Positions 7,566 through 14,171 of a stretch of DNA of 16,147 bases are shown piece by piece (positions within the stretch are counted from its first letter, which is position 1; each line of letters starts with the position of its first letter). The DNA comes from Oscillospiraceae bacterium (GTDB lineage: Bacteria; Bacillota; Clostridia; Oscillospirales; Oscillospiraceae). Below the pieces are notes generated by a model. It ran no database searches. It was not told the origin of the DNA and saw only the letters and a list, made by a program, of their open reading frames with translations. Location of the stretch: NCBI GenBank assembly GCA_016286595.1, contig JAEETR010000189.1, positions 1 through 16,147 of the forward strand, given 5' to 3'. The position numbers and the translations under genes are program-made.

Positions 7566-7591
7566 GGGGACGGAGAGATATCTCCGTCCCC
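7566..7591. promoter_or_regulatory. Perfect 11-bp inverted repeat at the transcription start
   Basis: The arm GGGGACGGAGA (7566-7576) is followed by a GATA loop and its exact complement (7581-7591). It begins immediately after the -10 element, so only part of it would be in the transcript if the start is near 7572. It could be a second operator or, with an earlier start, a 5'-end stabilising hairpin. There is no T run directly after it, so a terminator is unlikely. Confidence 0.6.
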
Positions 7592-7626
7592 GTTCGTATA
7601 TTCTGACATTTTAAGGAGGAGAAAAA

Positions 7627-8661
7627 ATGTCTGCTGACAGAATGAGACCCATCAACGGCAAATCCGCCGCCAAGCGCATACTCTGGGGTCCTCCCCAGAA
7701 CCACATAAGCTGGGCGTATATGAAGGAGCTGCGGGAGAACCATCCCTGCACCGTGTACGAGGAGGACCCGTATATCGAGGTCTATCAGTTCCGGGACAAT
7801 CTGTACGGCCTTTTCCACCAGAACTGCGACGGCATGGGCGACGTGTGGATGTGGCTTACCGTGGGTCCCGAGAAATGCCTTCTCGTGGACAACGGCTACG
7901 GTCTGGGAGACCTTAAGGCCCTGGTGGACCGTATCACCGGCGGCAAGGAGATAATCCCCGTGGTGACCCACGACCACTTTGACCACGCCTTCGGCTCCTG
8001 CCGGTTCGGCCGCGTCTTCTGCCACGAGAAGCTGGTGCCCCAGATCCAGGCCCAGAACGAGCATATGTGGGACTACCTCTTCGACGACAACGGCAACAAC
8101 ATCTGGCTGCAGTTCGACAGAAAGGATCTGCCCGAGTTCAAGCCCTTCGACATAATCGGCGTGCCCGACGGCTATACCTGGGACCTGGGAGGCGGCTATG
8201 AGATAGAGCTCATCAACTCCAACGGCCACGGCGGTCCCGGCGCCGCCATGTATCTGGACAAGCACAGCAAGATACTCTTCTCCGGCGACAACATCTGCTC
8301 CGACGTGTCCGGCTGCGGCACCGTGAGCTATCCTCTCGAGCAGTGCTCTCTGTGGGCCTACCGGGAGTGCGTGAAGCGGCTCATCGCCCGCATCGACGAG
8401 ATAGACTGGCTCTTCCCGGAGCACTTCATAGTCAATCTTGAGTCCTGCCTGCTGTACGATATACTCGAGGCGCTGGACACGGTGCTGGCCGACCCGAAAA
8501 ACAACTACGACTATATGGAAAACCGTCAGTCCGGCAACGGCGGTCCTCCCCGGGTGACCTACTACAAGTACATCAAGGGCTTCTCCACCATGTCCTACGG
8601 CATTACCGACGGACCGGAGCCCCCGGTGATGATCTCCGCCACGAGACACCTGAAGAAGTAA
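7627..8661 (+). CDS. Metallo-beta-lactamase-fold hydrolase
   Basis: A 344-residue cytoplasmic protein with the metal ligands of the superfamily: THDHFDH (His115, His117, Asp119, His120), His201 in the GHGGPG loop, Asp221 in FSGDN and His266 in PEHF. A two-metal hydrolase site is therefore complete. About 75 N-terminal residues precede the core, and a C-terminal tail of about 75 residues ends in a YYKYIKGFSTMSYG segment. The substrate is unknown; no flavodiiron or RNase J domain is attached. The ribosome site AAGGAGGAG stands about 8 bases ahead of the ATG. It is a single-gene unit with its own promoter, two operator-like dyads and a terminator, suggesting inducible expression. Confidence 0.85.
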   Translation: MSADRMRPINGKSAAKRILWGPPQNHISWAYMKELRENHPCTVYEEDPYIEVYQFRDNLYGLFHQNCDGMGDVWMWLTVGPEKCLLVDNGYGLGDLKALVDRITGGKEIIPVVTHDHFDHAFGSCRFGRVFCHEKLVPQIQAQNEHMWDYLFDDNGNNIWLQFDRKDLPEFKPFDIIGVPDGYTWDLGGGYEIELINSNGHGGPGAAMYLDKHSKILFSGDNICSDVSGCGTVSYPLEQCSLWAYRECVKRLIARIDEIDWLFPEHFIVNLESCLLYDILEALDTVLADPKNNYDYMENRQSGNGGPPRVTYYKYIKGFSTMSYGITDGPEPPVMISATRHLKK

Positions 8662-8672
8662 GAAAACGTTTC

Positions 8673-8712
8673 AAAAAAAGGTGCGCCGCATCGATACGGC
8701 GCGCCTTTTTTT
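8673..8712 (+). terminator. Intrinsic terminator after the metallo-hydrolase gene
   Basis: A 9-bp GC-rich stem (8680-8688 with 8697-8705, one G-T pair), an 8-base loop and T7 (8706-8712). Seven A residues precede the stem and extend it with A-T pairs, so it may work in both directions. Confidence 0.9.
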
Positions 8713-8713
8713 C

Positions 8714-8742
8714 TTGTAATCGTGCGGGAAAAACGGTATAAT
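8714..8742 (+). promoter_or_regulatory. Promoter of the short-chain dehydrogenase gene
   Basis: TTGTAA (8714-8719), 17 bases, TATAAT (8737-8742). It begins one base after the preceding terminator. The start is near 8749, about 29 bases before the GTG. Confidence 0.75.
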
Positions 8743-8777
8743 CTGCGTGAAAGACATCCTGCACTGGAGGCGGTAAC

Positions 8778-9485
8778 GTGGGTAAAAAAGCGGTGATAAC
8801 CGGCGCGTCCGGCGGCATAGGCGCCGCCGTGGCCCGGGCGCTGGCCCGGGACGGGTTCGACGTGGTCATAGGCTATAACTCCTCACGGCAGGCCGCCGAA
8901 GCGCTGGCGGCGCAGACTGGCGGCAGGGCCGTCCGGGCCGACGTGACCGACAGCGCCGCCGTGGACGCCCTCATCAAGGAGGCGGGCGGCGCCGACGTGC
9001 TGGTGTGCTGCGCCGGGGTATCCCTTACGAAGCAGCTTCAGGATACCGCCGACGAGGACTGGCACCGCGTGATGGACGTGAACGCCGCCGGGGTGTTCTA
9101 CGCCTGCCGGGCCGCCGCGCCGTATATGATAGGGCGGAAGTACGGCAGGATCATAATTATATCCTCCATGTGGGGCGTGGCCGGGGCTTCCTGCGAGTCG
9201 GTTTACAGCGCGTCGAAGGGCGCCCTCATCGCCTTTACGAAGTCCCTTGCAAAGGAGCTGGGTCCCTCGGGCATAACGGTGAACTGCGTGGCTCCCGGCG
9301 TCATCGACACGCCCATGAACGCCGTATACGGGCCGGAGACCATGGCCGCTCTGGCGGCGGAAACGCCCGTGGGGCGCATCGGAACGCCGGAGGACGCGGC
9401 GGAGGCCGTCGCCTTTCTGGCGTCCGACAGAGCCGGTTTTGTCACCGGTCAGGTGCTGGGCGTGGACGGCGGGTTCATTCTATGA
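8778..9485 (+). CDS. Short-chain dehydrogenase/reductase, FabG-like
   Basis: A 235-residue classical SDR that should reduce or oxidise a carbonyl/hydroxyl pair with NAD(P)(H). The cofactor motif TGASGGIG is at residues 8-15. The catalytic triad appears as the Ser of the IISSMWG segment and YSASK (Tyr and Lys), and PG plus the VLGVDGG end are typical. The usual NNAG motif reads CCAG here. It resembles 3-oxoacyl-ACP reductase, but no fatty-acid genes are nearby, so another substrate is equally possible and no symbol is given. The start is GTG 8778, 7 bases after GGAGG. It has its own promoter, and no terminator was seen before the hydrogenase promoter. Confidence 0.88.
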   Translation: MGKKAVITGASGGIGAAVARALARDGFDVVIGYNSSRQAAEALAAQTGGRAVRADVTDSAAVDALIKEAGGADVLVCCAGVSLTKQLQDTADEDWHRVMDVNAAGVFYACRAAAPYMIGRKYGRIIIISSMWGVAGASCESVYSASKGALIAFTKSLAKELGPSGITVNCVAPGVIDTPMNAVYGPETMAALAAETPVGRIGTPEDAAEAVAFLASDRAGFVTGQVLGVDGGFIL

Positions 9486-9527
9486 ATAAACCCGGTGAAT
9501 AAAACAGCGAATTATGGCTCGGATACC

Positions 9528-9553
9528 ATCGCTTTTCGTTGACAAGAAGCGAT
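9528..9553. promoter_or_regulatory. Inverted repeat flanking the hydrogenase -35 box
   Basis: Arms ATCGCTT (9528-9534) and AAGCGAT (9547-9553) are 12 bases apart and bracket TTGACA. The position suits a regulator-binding site. It does not match the Rex consensus as I know it. Confidence 0.4.
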
Positions 9554-9567
9554 ATCTTTGTTATATT
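9539..9567 (+). promoter_or_regulatory. Promoter of the [FeFe]-hydrogenase gene
   Basis: TTGACA (9539-9544), 17 bases, TATATT (9562-9567). The start is near 9574, followed by an AT-rich leader of about 55 bases and the ribosome site AAAGGAG. Confidence 0.85.
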
Positions 9568-9628
9568 CTATAGTGTTGCATAGCCTTTATTTCAGTTTAT
9601 ATAATTAGTTCACAAAGGAGCATTGGTC

Positions 9629-11401
9629 ATGAATACCGTTAAAGTGAAAGTAAACGGGATACTCGTGGAGGTCCCCCAGGGCAGCACCGTTCTGGACGCC
9701 GCCACCGCCGCGGGAGTACGTATCCCCACCCTGTGTTACCTCAAGGACATAAACGCCATCGGCGCGTGCCGCATGTGCCTGTGCGAGGTCAAGGGCGCCA
9801 GGGGCCTCGTCACCAGCTGCGTATATCCTGTTGCCGAGAACCGTGACGGCACTCCCATGGAGGTCTTCACCAACACCCCCAGACTCAGAGCCGCCAGAAA
9901 GCAGACTCTTGAGCTCCTCCTTTCAAATCACAGAACGGACTGCCTGAGCTGCGTGCGCTCCACCGACTGCGAGCTGCAGGCCCTGTGCCAGGAGTACGGC
10001 GTTGACATGCACCGCTTCGGCAATGACCGCAAGGAGCCGGAAATCGACGATTCCGCCATCCATCTGATAAGAGACAACTCCAAGTGCATCCTGTGCCGCC
10101 GCTGCGTGGCGGTGTGCAAGAACCTGCAGTACACCGGCGTCATCGGCCCCAACGAGCGCGGCTATGACACCCATATCGGCAGCCCCTTCGACGTGCCTCT
10201 GGCCGCCACCGCCTGCATCCACTGCGGACAGTGCATCGCCGTGTGCCCCACCGGCGCCCTCACCGAGAGAGACGACACCCAGAAGGTCTGGGACGCTCTC
10301 AACGACCCCGGCAAGCACGTCGTCGTGGCCCCCGCCCCCTCCGTCAGAGCTCAGCTGGGCGAGGAGTTCGGCATGCCCATCGGCACCAACGTGGAGGGCA
10401 AGCTCATCGCCGCCCTGCGCCGCCTGGGCTTCGACAAGGTCTTTGACGTTGACAACGCCGCCGACCTTACCATCATGGAGGAGGGCACCGAGCTCATCCA
10501 CCGCCTCAAGAACGGCGGCAAGCTGCCCATGATCACCTCCTGCTCCCCCGGCTGGGTCAAGTTCTGCGAGACCTACTACCCCGAGTTCGTGGACAATCTG
10601 TCCACCTGCAAGAGCCCCCAGGGTATGTACGGCGCCATGGTCAAGACCTATTACGCCCAGAAGATGGGCATCGACCCCAAGGATATCTGCTGCGTTTCCA
10701 TCATGCCCTGCACCGCCAAGAAGTTCGAGGTGGCCCGTCCCGAGCTGGGCCGCGACGGCTATCAGGACGTGGACGTTTCCCTCACCACCCGTGAGCTGGC
10801 CCGCATGATCCGCCTGGCCGGCATAGACTTCAACGCCCTGCCCGACGAGCAGTGCGATCCCTTCCTGGGCATGGCCTCCGGCGCCGGCCACATCTTCGGC
10901 GCCACCGGCGGCGTCATGGAAGCCGCCCTGCGCAGCGTTTACGAGATAGTCACCGGCAAGGTGCTCACCAAGCCCGAGTTCCATGAGGTCCGCGGCGTCG
11001 AGGCCATCAAGGAGGCCGAGTACGATCTGGACGGCATCAAGGTCAAGGTGGCTGTCACCTCCGGCCTTTCCAACGCCGCCAAGCTTCTCGACATGGTCAA
11101 GTCCGGCGAGAAGGACTACACCTTCATCGAGGTCATGGCCTGCCCCGGCGGCTGCGTCAACGGCGGCGGTCAGCCCCATCAGCCCGGCTACATCCGCAAC
11201 ACTCACGACCTGCGGGCCGAGAGAGCCAAGGCCCTCTACAATGAGGATGCCGGCATGACCCTGCGCAAGAGCCACGAGAACCCCGAGATCAAGGAGCTGT
11301 ACGACACCTTCCTCAAGGAGCCCGGCGGACATCTGTCCCACGAGCTGCTGCACACCAACTACACCAAGAGGACCGTGTATCCCAAAATCCCCAAGGCATA
11401 A
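9629..11401 (+). CDS. [FeFe]-hydrogenase catalytic subunit, NAD-linked (HndD/HydA) type
   Basis: A 590-residue enzyme for reversible hydrogen formation in fermentation. Domains in order are a plant-type [2Fe-2S] domain (Cys36, 47, 50, 64) and a His-Cys3 [4Fe-4S] site (His101, Cys105, 108, 114). Two further [4Fe-4S] sites follow (Cys153, 156, 159, 163 and Cys196, 199, 202, 206). The H-cluster core has TSCSPGW (303-309), MPCTAKK (359-365) and MACPGGC (503-509), and a small-subunit-like tail starts at about 545. TSCSPGW has Ser for the second Cys of the common TSCC. This layout is that of subunits working with NuoE/NuoF-like partners, which are absent here. ATG 9629, 8 bases after AAAGGAG, is preferred over TTG 9623. 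Most of the gene strongly prefers C-ending codons, suggesting high expression. Confidence 0.95.
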   Translation: MNTVKVKVNGILVEVPQGSTVLDAATAAGVRIPTLCYLKDINAIGACRMCLCEVKGARGLVTSCVYPVAENRDGTPMEVFTNTPRLRAARKQTLELLLSNHRTDCLSCVRSTDCELQALCQEYGVDMHRFGNDRKEPEIDDSAIHLIRDNSKCILCRRCVAVCKNLQYTGVIGPNERGYDTHIGSPFDVPLAATACIHCGQCIAVCPTGALTERDDTQKVWDALNDPGKHVVVAPAPSVRAQLGEEFGMPIGTNVEGKLIAALRRLGFDKVFDVDNAADLTIMEEGTELIHRLKNGGKLPMITSCSPGWVKFCETYYPEFVDNLSTCKSPQGMYGAMVKTYYAQKMGIDPKDICCVSIMPCTAKKFEVARPELGRDGYQDVDVSLTTRELARMIRLAGIDFNALPDEQCDPFLGMASGAGHIFGATGGVMEAALRSVYEIVTGKVLTKPEFHEVRGVEAIKEAEYDLDGIKVKVAVTSGLSNAAKLLDMVKSGEKDYTFIEVMACPGGCVNGGGQPHQPGYIRNTHDLRAERAKALYNEDAGMTLRKSHENPEIKELYDTFLKEPGGHLSHELLHTNYTKRTVYPKIPKA

Positions 11402-11413
11402 TAAAACAAGAAC

Positions 11414-11445
11414 GCGCCCGGTGCATCGCACCGGGCGCTTTTTTT
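11414..11445 (+). terminator. Intrinsic terminator between the convergent hydrogenase and oxidoreductase genes
   Basis: A GC-rich stem of 10-11 bp (11414-11424 with 11428-11438) closes a three-base loop and is followed by T7 (11439-11445). It clearly ends the hydrogenase transcript. The oppositely directed gene ends 14 bases away, so the hairpin may serve both, though its T run on the minus strand is weak. Confidence 0.93.
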
Positions 11446-11458
11446 ATTCTTCGGAAAT

Positions 11459-12514
11459 TCAGTTCAGGTCGAGGTTGGAGAAATATATCCTCTTCCCCGT
11501 CCGGGCGCTCTCGTGGGCGGCCTCGAGGATGGTCAGGACCATCACGCTCTCCTCGGGAGGCGCGGCCTGGGGCGCGCCGTTGACGATGGCGTCGTAGGCG
11601 TTGTCGTAGAAGTTATTGTAGTCGCCGCGGACGGTGGGGATCAGCTGACGCTTCACGTCGCCGCCGTTCCACAGCAGCAGGGAGCCGTAATTTTCCGGGG
11701 CGTCCTCACCGAAGCCGGGATCGGTGGGCTTTGCGCCGGCGGAGCGCAGGGCGTTCTCCTGGGGGTCCATACCGAACTTGACGAAGGAGCCGGCGGTGCC
11801 GTGTATCTCGAAGCGGGGCCCCCGCTCCAGCACGCCCCGGCTGGAGGAGATGGTGTATTTCCTGTCGCCGTAGTAAAGGATGATGGTGAAGGTGTCGTCG
11901 GTAACGCCGCCCTCCATAAGGGTGCGCTTGTCGGCGTAGAGTGAGTCGGGCATGCCGAACAGCCCCACCGCCTGGTCGGACATATGCACGCCCAGGTCGT
12001 AGATGGCGCCGGTGAACAGGTCGCTGCTCTTCCAGGGATGGACGCGGCGGGGACCGGGGAAGAAGCTCTCCCACCGCTCGTACACGTCGTGGACCTGCCC
12101 CAGGCAGCCCTCACTCAGCAGGTTTTTCACGGTGAGATAGTCGCCGTCAAAGCGTCTGTTCTGATAGGCGCTGAGGTAGAGTCCCTTCTCCCGGGCCTTG
12201 CGCATGAGCAGCCGGGCCTCGTCGGCCGTCTGTGCCATGGGCTTTTCGATGAGCACGTGCTTGCCCGCCTCCAGAGCCTTCATGGCCAGAGGGAAGTGCA
12301 TGTCGTTGGGCAGCGCCAGCACGACGAGGTCTATCTCGTCCGAGAGCAGCTCGTCAAAGCTGCGGACGATCTCCACGTAGGGATATTTCTCCTTTGACAG
12401 GGATTTTGTGCGCTCGTAGACCTTTTTCAGGTTGAAATTGGGGTTCGCGTCGATAAACGGCGCGTGAAAAACCTGACCGGACAGGCCGAAGCCCGCAAGA
12501 CCGACGTTCAGCAT
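11459..12514 (-). CDS. Gfo/Idh/MocA oxidoreductase, IolW (scyllo-inositol dehydrogenase)-like
   Basis: A 351-residue NAD(P)-dependent dehydrogenase of sugars or cyclitols. An N-terminal Rossmann fold has GFGLSGQVFHAPF (8-20) and the family motif EKPMA (90-94). The second domain has YDLGVHMSDQ, with Asp173, His177 and Asp180 in the catalytic region. The segments GLSGxVFHAPF, YQNRRFDGDYLT and PRFEIHGTAGSFVKFG closely recall Bacillus IolW/YvaA, the NADP-dependent scyllo-inositol 2-dehydrogenase. That substrate is therefore a fair guess but is not shown. AGGAGG stands 7 bases ahead of the ATG. It is a single gene with its own promoter, convergent with the hydrogenase gene. Confidence 0.87.
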   Translation of the reverse strand: MLNVGLAGFGLSGQVFHAPFIDANPNFNLKKVYERTKSLSKEKYPYVEIVRSFDELLSDEIDLVVLALPNDMHFPLAMKALEAGKHVLIEKPMAQTADEARLLMRKAREKGLYLSAYQNRRFDGDYLTVKNLLSEGCLGQVHDVYERWESFFPGPRRVHPWKSSDLFTGAIYDLGVHMSDQAVGLFGMPDSLYADKRTLMEGGVTDDTFTIILYYGDRKYTISSSRGVLERGPRFEIHGTAGSFVKFGMDPQENALRSAGAKPTDPGFGEDAPENYGSLLLWNGGDVKRQLIPTVRGDYNNFYDNAYDAIVNGAPQAAPPEESVMVLTILEAAHESARTGKRIYFSNLDLN

Positions 12515-12548
12515 TGCAGATCCTCCTTTTCGGATAGTTGATGCTTTA

Positions 12549-12578
12549 ATTATAATATCTCCCGGAGCATCTTGTCCA
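12549..12578 (-). promoter_or_regulatory. Promoter of the IolW-like gene
   Basis: On the minus strand TGGACA (12578-12573) and TATAAT (12554-12549) are 18 bases apart. The start is near 12542, leaving a leader of about 28 bases. Confidence 0.75.
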
Positions 12579-12579
12579 C

Positions 12580-12618
12580 AAAAATAAGAAAAAGCACGGT
12601 GCGGCGCACCGGGCTTTT
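12580..12618 (-). terminator. Intrinsic terminator of pgi
   Basis: A hairpin is formed by CGGTGC/GCACCG around a GGC loop and extended outward by AAAAGC/GCTTTT across one mismatch (12590-12618). On the minus strand it is followed by a broken T tract. It begins 12 bases after the pgi stop and lies just upstream of the next promoter. Confidence 0.8.
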
Positions 12619-12629
12619 ATCATTTCATA

Positions 12630-13895
12630 TCACTTCTTCGTCCCCAGGCGGCGGATCATGTTGGCCTTGTAGACCTCCACGCCGGGCTGGTTGAAGGGGT
12701 TGACGCCCTCAAGATAGCCGCTGATGGCGCAGCTGAGCTCGAAGAAGGTGACTATCTGCGCGAAGCCCGCCTCGTCGCAGGCCTCCACGTTCAGGCGGAC
12801 GTTGGGTACGCCGCCGTCCACGTGGGCCTCCCGCACGGCGTCCGCCACCACGCGGCACACGTCGCCGAAGGTGCGTCCCACCAGCCCGCCGAAGCCGTCG
12901 GCGTTGGACGCCTCGTCGGGGACGGATATCTGCTGTCTGTCGGTGTCGAAGAGGATGGCGGTCTCGACTATGTTGCGCTCTCCGTCCTGGATCATCTGAC
13001 CCATGGAGTGCAGGTCGGCGGTATACTCCACGTAGGCGGGGAACAGGCCCTTGCCGTCCTTGCCCTCGCTCTCGCCGTAAAGCTGCTTCCACCACTCGCC
13101 CATGAACCGGAAGCAGGGCTCAAAGCAGGCCAGGATCTCTATGGCCTTGCCGGAGCGGTACAGATTCTGGCGCACGGCGGCGTATATCTCCGCGGGGTTG
13201 CCCTCGGTGCACTCGTTGAGCTCCTTCATGGTCCGGGCGGCCACGGTGAGCACGTTGACTATATCTATCCCGGCCACGGCCATGGGCAGAAGGCCCACGG
13301 CGGACAGCACGCTGAAGCGGCCGCCCACGTCGTCGGGCACCACGAAGGTGGTGTAGCCCTTCCTGTCGGACAGGCCCTTGAGGGCGCCCTTCACGGCGTC
13401 GGTGGTGGCGTAGATGCGCTTCGCGGCCTCAGCCTCGCCGTACTTCTTCTCCAGCAGGTCCTTGAACACCCGGAAGCCCAGCGACGTCTCCATGGTGGTG
13501 CCGCTCTTGGAAATGACGTTGACGGAAAAATCTCTGTCGCCCAGAGTACGGATAACGTTACGGATATAGGTGGGGGAAAGGCCGTTGCCGGCGAAGAGGA
13601 TCTCCACGTCCCCCTCCGGCTGCAGCATCTCGATGGCGGCACGGGCGCCCAGATATGACCCGCCTATGCCCAGCACCACCAGCACCTTGGAGTCGCTCTT
13701 TATCTTCTCCGCGGCAGCGAGGATGTCCCTGCACTCCCCGGTAAGGATCCTGTCGGCCAGGGTGAGCCAGCCGGTCTTATCGCTCTCCACGCCGGTACCT
13801 TCCAGCAGGGATCTGTGAGCCGCGGCGGCAGCCCTGAGCTCCTCATCGGTAAGGCTGCAGTATTTTTCAGTTCCGGTCAGGTCTAAACGAATCAT
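12630..13895 (-). CDS. pgi: Glucose-6-phosphate isomerase
   Basis: Interconverts glucose-6-phosphate and fructose-6-phosphate in glycolysis. Family segments are seen in order: GIGGSYLGARAA (about 76-87), the phosphate-binding SKSGTT (129-134), VPDDVGGRFSVLSAVG (186-201) and WWKQLYGESEGKDGKG (268-283) with the catalytic Glu277. DLHSMGQ (His296) and NPFNQPGVEVYK (Lys410) follow. The ATG at 13895 is chosen. It gives a 421-residue protein starting MIRLDLTG, with GGAG about 9-10 bases upstream. An upstream in-frame start at 13976 would place 27 unrelated residues inside the leader. The gene has its own promoter and terminator. It is somewhat shorter than the roughly 450 residues of the Bacillus enzyme. 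Confidence 0.95.
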   Translation of the reverse strand: MIRLDLTGTEKYCSLTDEELRAAAAAHRSLLEGTGVESDKTGWLTLADRILTGECRDILAAAEKIKSDSKVLVVLGIGGSYLGARAAIEMLQPEGDVEILFAGNGLSPTYIRNVIRTLGDRDFSVNVISKSGTTMETSLGFRVFKDLLEKKYGEAEAAKRIYATTDAVKGALKGLSDRKGYTTFVVPDDVGGRFSVLSAVGLLPMAVAGIDIVNVLTVAARTMKELNECTEGNPAEIYAAVRQNLYRSGKAIEILACFEPCFRFMGEWWKQLYGESEGKDGKGLFPAYVEYTADLHSMGQMIQDGERNIVETAILFDTDRQQISVPDEASNADGFGGLVGRTFGDVCRVVADAVREAHVDGGVPNVRLNVEACDEAGFAQIVTFFELSCAISGYLEGVNPFNQPGVEVYKANMIRRLGTKK

Positions 13896-13987
13896 ATTCT
13901 TACACTCCGTTTTCTTTATATTTTCAACGACGGCAGCGCCGCGGGTCGATCGACGTATTTCGACGGGTTTCGTCATTCACGGCTTTT

Positions 13988-14016
13988 ATTATATCTTATC
14001 GGCCTTTTGTTTACAA
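13988..14016 (-). promoter_or_regulatory. Promoter of pgi
   Basis: On the minus strand TTGTAA (14016-14011), 17 bases, TATAAT (13993-13988). The start is near 13981, giving a leader of about 85 bases that contains a 10-bp palindrome GTCGATCGAC (13945-13954) of unknown meaning. Confidence 0.78.
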
Positions 14017-14034
14017 CAGAAATAATAGACATAA

Positions 14035-14066
14035 ATCAGGGGAGGACCGGCCGGTTCTCCCCTGAT
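14035..14066 (-). terminator. Near-perfect 32-bp palindrome, likely terminator of the luxS operon
   Basis: The arm ATCAGGGGAGGACCGG (14035-14050) is complementary to the following 16 bases except at one position. On the minus strand it is followed by TTTATGTCTATTATTT, a weak T tract. It lies between the last gene of the luxS operon and the pgi promoter, where a terminator is expected. The 105 bases between it and the stop of the preceding gene (14067-14171) are GC-rich, and I see no gene in them. Confidence 0.55.
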
Positions 14067-14171
14067 ATTGCTGTTATTCCGTTATATTTGTCCCTGCAGA
14101 ACCGGGTCTCTCCGCGGCATCCGCGCCCCGCGTCCGCAGGGCGGCGCGCCCGGTGCGACCGCTCTTTTTCG

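Noticed and set aside
7462..8649. A 395-codon open frame antisense to the metallo-hydrolase gene
   Set aside because: The plus-strand frame has full metal motifs, a promoter, a ribosome site and a terminator. The antisense product is low-complexity shadow.
9005..9020. CCAG in place of the NNAG motif in the short-chain dehydrogenase
   Set aside because: The nucleotide-binding and catalytic motifs are intact, and similar variants occur in the family as I recall, so it is not a sign of a dead enzyme.
9483..9503. An 8-bp direct repeat TGAATAAA at the end of the dehydrogenase gene
   Set aside because: Too short and AT-rich. It probably arose by chance, and no mobile element is nearby.
9555..9585. 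A possible Rex redox-regulator site in the hydrogenase leader
   Set aside because: Only a TTGTTA-like half is present; the required inverted second half is missing.
9923..11431. A 502-codon open frame antisense to the hydrogenase gene
   Set aside because: It is a by-product of C-ending codons in the hydrogenase gene. Its product is Gly/Ala/Val/Leu/His rich with no family motif.
13896..13976. An N-terminal extension of pgi by 27 residues
   Set aside because: It lies within the leader and does not resemble the enzyme. The ATG at 13895 has a ribosome site and a fitting N-terminus.
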